From assembly GCF_020921035.1 (NCBI RefSeq), contig NC_063154.1:7998001-8062000 (forward strand): DNA of 64,000 nucleotides, written 5' to 3'. The notes beneath the pieces are model-generated. The model had not been told where the DNA came from, searched no databases, and saw nothing but the letters and a program-made list of their open reading frames with translations. How positions within the stretch are numbered: the first letter of the stretch is position 1; each line of letters opens with the position of its first letter. Positions 61,001-64,000 of the stretch are shown here, one piece after another. The position numbers were made by a program, and so were the translations under genes. This DNA is from Rhodamnia argentea. Its lineage: Eukaryota; Streptophyta; Magnoliopsida; Myrtales; Myrtaceae.

Positions 61001-61281
61001 GATGAATATATCGCTCTCTTAGAGCCTAAAAAAGCAATAAAATCTATGATCAAATTGAGACTAAACTCGAAGAAGAAGAAGAAGAAAGGACAGTATCACT
61101 GCTGCTGCTTTTTTGGCTTTTTACAGAGTTCTTTTCAGACAAAAAAAAGGGAAGAGCTGAGAAGATGATCCTCTGAAATTGAGCGATGCGTACCAGTTGA
61201 AGGAAGAGGAGGAGAGGAAGAGAAGCCCGGAACAGACATGGTCAACTCCAGGCATGAAGGGCTTCTGGGCAAATCTCCCAT
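56763..61281 (-). CDS. HB17: HD-Zip class II transcription factor, ATHB-17/ATHB-18 type
   Basis: Four exons, 672 nt, 223 aa: 61194-61281, 60388-60575, 60188-60267 and 56763-57078, with a 3.1-kb third intron. The N terminus [24 protein letters not shown] includes LELTM and is followed by DLDINQVP, both EAR-repressor-like. The homeodomain spans about residues 67-121 ([57 protein letters not shown]). A leucine zipper follows directly from Leu122 with heptad leucines at 132, 139, 146 and 153. The class II redox motif CPxCE is at 180-184 (CPCCE). These factors repress targets at CAATNATTG sites, and the class is linked to shade and auxin responses. I chose the ATG at 61281 because it is the first in the frame that includes the conserved SVPGF block; a start at Met15 would also work, and ATHB17 is known to vary in the same place. 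No frame damage. Confidence 0.92.
57079..60187 (-). other. 3.1-kb third intron of HD-Zip II
   Basis: It separates the homeodomain end (NRRA-R) from the zipper, starts GTTCGT and ends ACGCAG. It contains an interrupted (CT)n tract at 58030-58077 and otherwise AT-rich sequence. Short open frames inside (for example 58165-58515 +) show no recognisable protein similarity. Confidence 0.8.
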
Positions 61282-61381
61282 GGATGTCAAATGTTTCAGA
61301 GGACGAAGAAGGAGGAGGAGAGAGGATTTTATGACAAAAGGTCGATCTTTTGGAAGGCAAAAGGTAAAGTGAAGTCCGTCC

Positions 61382-61399
61382 GAGAGAGAGAGAGAGAGA
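61382..61399. repeat. (GA)n microsatellite in the HD-Zip II 5' leader
   Basis: On the minus strand this is (CT)9, about 100 bp upstream of the HD-Zip start. An A/T-rich CTATTTATT candidate TATA follows at about 61440. CT-rich leaders are usual in plant genes. Confidence 0.5.
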
Positions 61400-61499
61400 A
61401 AAGATGAAAATGGAAGAAAAGCGGAGGGTCAAAAGGTCAAATAAATAGAGCGAGAAAGAAAAACGAAAAAAGAAAAAAGACAAACACGTTTCTCAATAT

Positions 61500-64000
61500 T
61501 AATAAAAAGGAAAAAAGGGTTTCGTTTTTGCTCTTTTCTTTTCTTTTATTTCGGGTTTCTGCTGTTGTGGGCTTTGGGAGTCAGGGTAGGGTTTTTTTCC
61601 CGAACTTTGACCGCGGTCGTGAGGTCAAAGGGGAGGGGTCCGACCCGCCCGACGACCGCCACGTGTCCGACCGATGGGGTGGGAGGTTTTCTGGCTTTGT
61701 TTTTTCCTTCCTTCCTTCCTTCTTCCATTATTATCATTAAAAGACTCAAAAAAACCAAGGAAAAAGGAGGAAAAAAAAAGGAAAGGGAGGTGGTGTTGAT
61801 GTTCATGAAGTCTCTGGCGGGGGTTGTCGGTTCGAAAGGTCAGCTTGTGAAATGATTGGGAACACAGACTAACTTCTACTGTGGCCAACCCCTTCTTCTT
61901 CCTCCTCAAGAAATCATATGAATTTCTTTTTTTTTTGTCTCCTCTTTGTTTTTTATTGCTGCCGCAGAGCTCGAGATTTCATTCCCTGCCCTGCCCTGCC
62001 CTGCCCCACCGACCTCGGCCTCCTTCTTGGACTGCTTCGATATACTTGTTAAGCACACTTCAACGGAAGAAAAAATACACGTCGTTCCTAATTATGAATT
62101 GTGCATATCTCGAGTGTAATCGATGAATTAGGAATCGCGATACTTCCTTGTTCAGCCGTTCAGCATGTGTCCTTATAAAGCGCTTCGAAACGAAATCTCG
62201 TCTCGTTTCATATGATGCGATGAACCGCAAGTGGGTATGCGTTCCGATATTTAATAAGAGTACGTCCCGTTGCTGATGTCGATTTTGCAGGCCGGTCTTA
62301 ATATGTGCGGAATAGTGTGAATCCATCTCGGGGCGTATGAAATATTAGCTTATCGACTATGTAGTTCTTGATTCATTTGTCTAACAGATGGAAAGGAAGA
62401 TGTTAAGATAATTTTATTAGACCCCCCCTTTTGAGTACAAGCAAAGTTTAGAGCAATGTACATACTGACCTCTATTCATTTTCAGGACTTGCAAAACTAA
62501 ACCTAGACATATATCACCCGCTTGAAAAGCGCTTATATGTACACAAGTTTTGAGTTTGGCTCGGTGGCTAAGGAACGGACTCGTATATGCAGGTAGAAGT
62601 ACACGACATTGTCCCTTCCTTAAACGAAAGGATTCCGTGTTCGGACCGCCCCGGCCATCGAGATCTTTCAACCCCGCGCTTCACTCGATTCGTCTCGGGG
62701 GCAATGGAATAGTCCATTGCTTCGAGACTTTACCTTATTTAAGATCACTTTCTCATTATTAACAAACGGGGTAGATCTTGTTCAAGATCGGATACGCTGG
62801 TTTGTCTTTCGGTTCTCATCAAAAATTCTTCGATCCCCTCCCACAAAATTCACTCGCTTTTGACCGTGGAAAGGAGATAAAAAGAGAGAGGTGGTGGGGC
62901 GGGAAAAGAGTCTTTGGCGTGTGAAGATAAGGAGGCAATAAATGCAATTTTACCTGCTCACGGGCACGAAGAGGGGGGAGCTGCAACGCCTCTCTTTAAC
63001 TTCGATGCTGGAGAAGAAGAAGACGACATAAAATTTCTAGGGTTCCATTTTTTGGACGAATGTCATTTATATGCTCTGTGGATTCTTCATTAAACTTGAT
63101 GTGCCACTAATAGAAAGAGAGAAAAGAAAAGAAAAGGGAAAAAAAAGAGAATTAATCGTGGCTGAGATTCATGTCGGTTGTTAATTATGTGACGGTACCA
63201 ACATGGGATCCACATGATCAGAGGATATGATGGAGCCGGTCCACATGAACTGGTTCATGAAAGTCTTCGACTAGCATGACGCTGTCATAAATGGAGATTT
63301 ACGTCGTATACCGAGCAGTCGTGGTCGCAAGGACCGATCTAGAGACTCTTCTTAGTGAGGAAAATTTTTACCAATGACTAGTTTAATTATTGGAATAGTA
63401 CTCTTACCATTTTAAAAGCTAACATTTGTGTACGTTTTGTTCGACTATATTATTTAGGTTTTCCTCATTCCGAAATTGTTTATTTATTAAGCTTTATCAA
63501 TCTCTTTTCCTCTGGCTACTAAGATGTTTCGGTTCGCCTCGAGCTGCCTTACGATACCTTGTACAGCTTGGCCCCGTAGCAGAGTACAATATTGACGATC
63601 TAACAAGTATGGAACTTCGGTGAATTGTGTGGGGTTGGCAAATTGAATGAAGAAACTTACTAATGACACAATTCTATATTTTTTAAGAAATTTTTAAGGG
63701 TTTCTCTTAGTAAAAGATTATTGAGCATAACTAAAAATTCATAACCTAATTGTTTCTTGATCTGACGTGACATAATTAAGAGTTCTAGAAAACTTATTAG
63801 GAAGCAATATTTAACATGACTCTTTCACGGGTACGCATTGCTCAGAACTGTGAGACAAAAGGAAATAATTGAGATGCAATTAGATCATACAACACGCACT
63901 TATATAGAAACCTATAATGCAATCGCTCCATAAAGAGCACAAGCAGGGCAATTATAGCTCAACAAATCAAGATTTGAATTTCGCGACAGCTGCATGTCGA
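61500..64000. other. Upstream of HD-Zip II to window end; no gene recognised
   Basis: It has short homopolymer and CCTTCC runs and a repeated CCCTGCCCTG stretch near 61985. At 62552-62650 there are weak tRNA-like A/B box words (TGGCTCGGTGG and GTGTTCGGACC), too far apart for a tRNA. Frames to 64000 show no known family. Confidence 0.35.

Noticed and set aside
62552..62650. tRNA gene
   Set aside because: A-box-like and B-box-like words are ~80 bp apart, and no cloverleaf or acceptor pairing could be made by eye.

Overview
This window is nuclear DNA from a flowering plant, most likely a dicot. It has intron-rich genes with GT-AG splice sites, long AT-rich intergenic stretches full of small non-autonomous transposons, and many (CT)n/(AC)n microsatellites. 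I cannot fix the species from sequence alone. No bacterial, viral, rRNA, CRISPR or confident tRNA signal was seen.

Six genes are supported by exon-level reconstruction, with reading phase checked across every intron. Left to right they are: (1) a small secreted hydroxyproline-rich glycoprotein (12243-12671, +); (2) a divergent type S15a cytosolic-like ribosomal protein in three exons (15827-17948, -) whose expected start codon is replaced by an (AG)n microsatellite; (3) a TPX2/WVD2-like microtubule protein of 642 aa in ten exons (24790-28974, -); (4) a NIP-I aquaporin of 269 aa in five exons (31072-32500, -), two of whose four introns begin with GC; (5) a long-loop PIN auxin efflux carrier of the PIN3/4/7 type, 654 aa in six exons (48435-52593, -); (6) an HD-Zip class II factor of the ATHB17/ATHB18 type, 223 aa in four exons (56763-61281, -).

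Between the aquaporin and the PIN gene, 35.9-43.5 kb is an older, decayed tandem copy of 45.1-52.5 kb. It holds a broken PIN pseudogene and matching 3' flank. One PIN intron of the intact copy carries a small transposon whose empty site survives in the pseudogene, so that insertion followed the duplication.

From memory of the Arabidopsis map, PIN3 lies beside ATHB18 and a TPX2-family gene, PIN4 lies beside ATHB17, and PIN7 lies near the paralogous TPX2-family gene. The order HPRG - TPX2 - PIN - HD-Zip II here therefore looks like an ancestral linkage group, with the ribosomal protein and aquaporin genes interspersed. Auxin transport (PIN), shade-related transcription (HD-Zip II) and microtubule control (TPX2) are adjacent, but nothing in the sequence shows coordinated control.

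The rest (0-12 kb, 13-15.8 kb, 18-24.7 kb, 29-31 kb, 32.5-48 kb, 53-56.7 kb, 61.5-64 kb) is intergenic. It is dominated by MULE-like elements with 9-bp target duplications, hAT-like MITEs, dispersed repeats and simple repeats. No intact transposase or reverse transcriptase was recognised.
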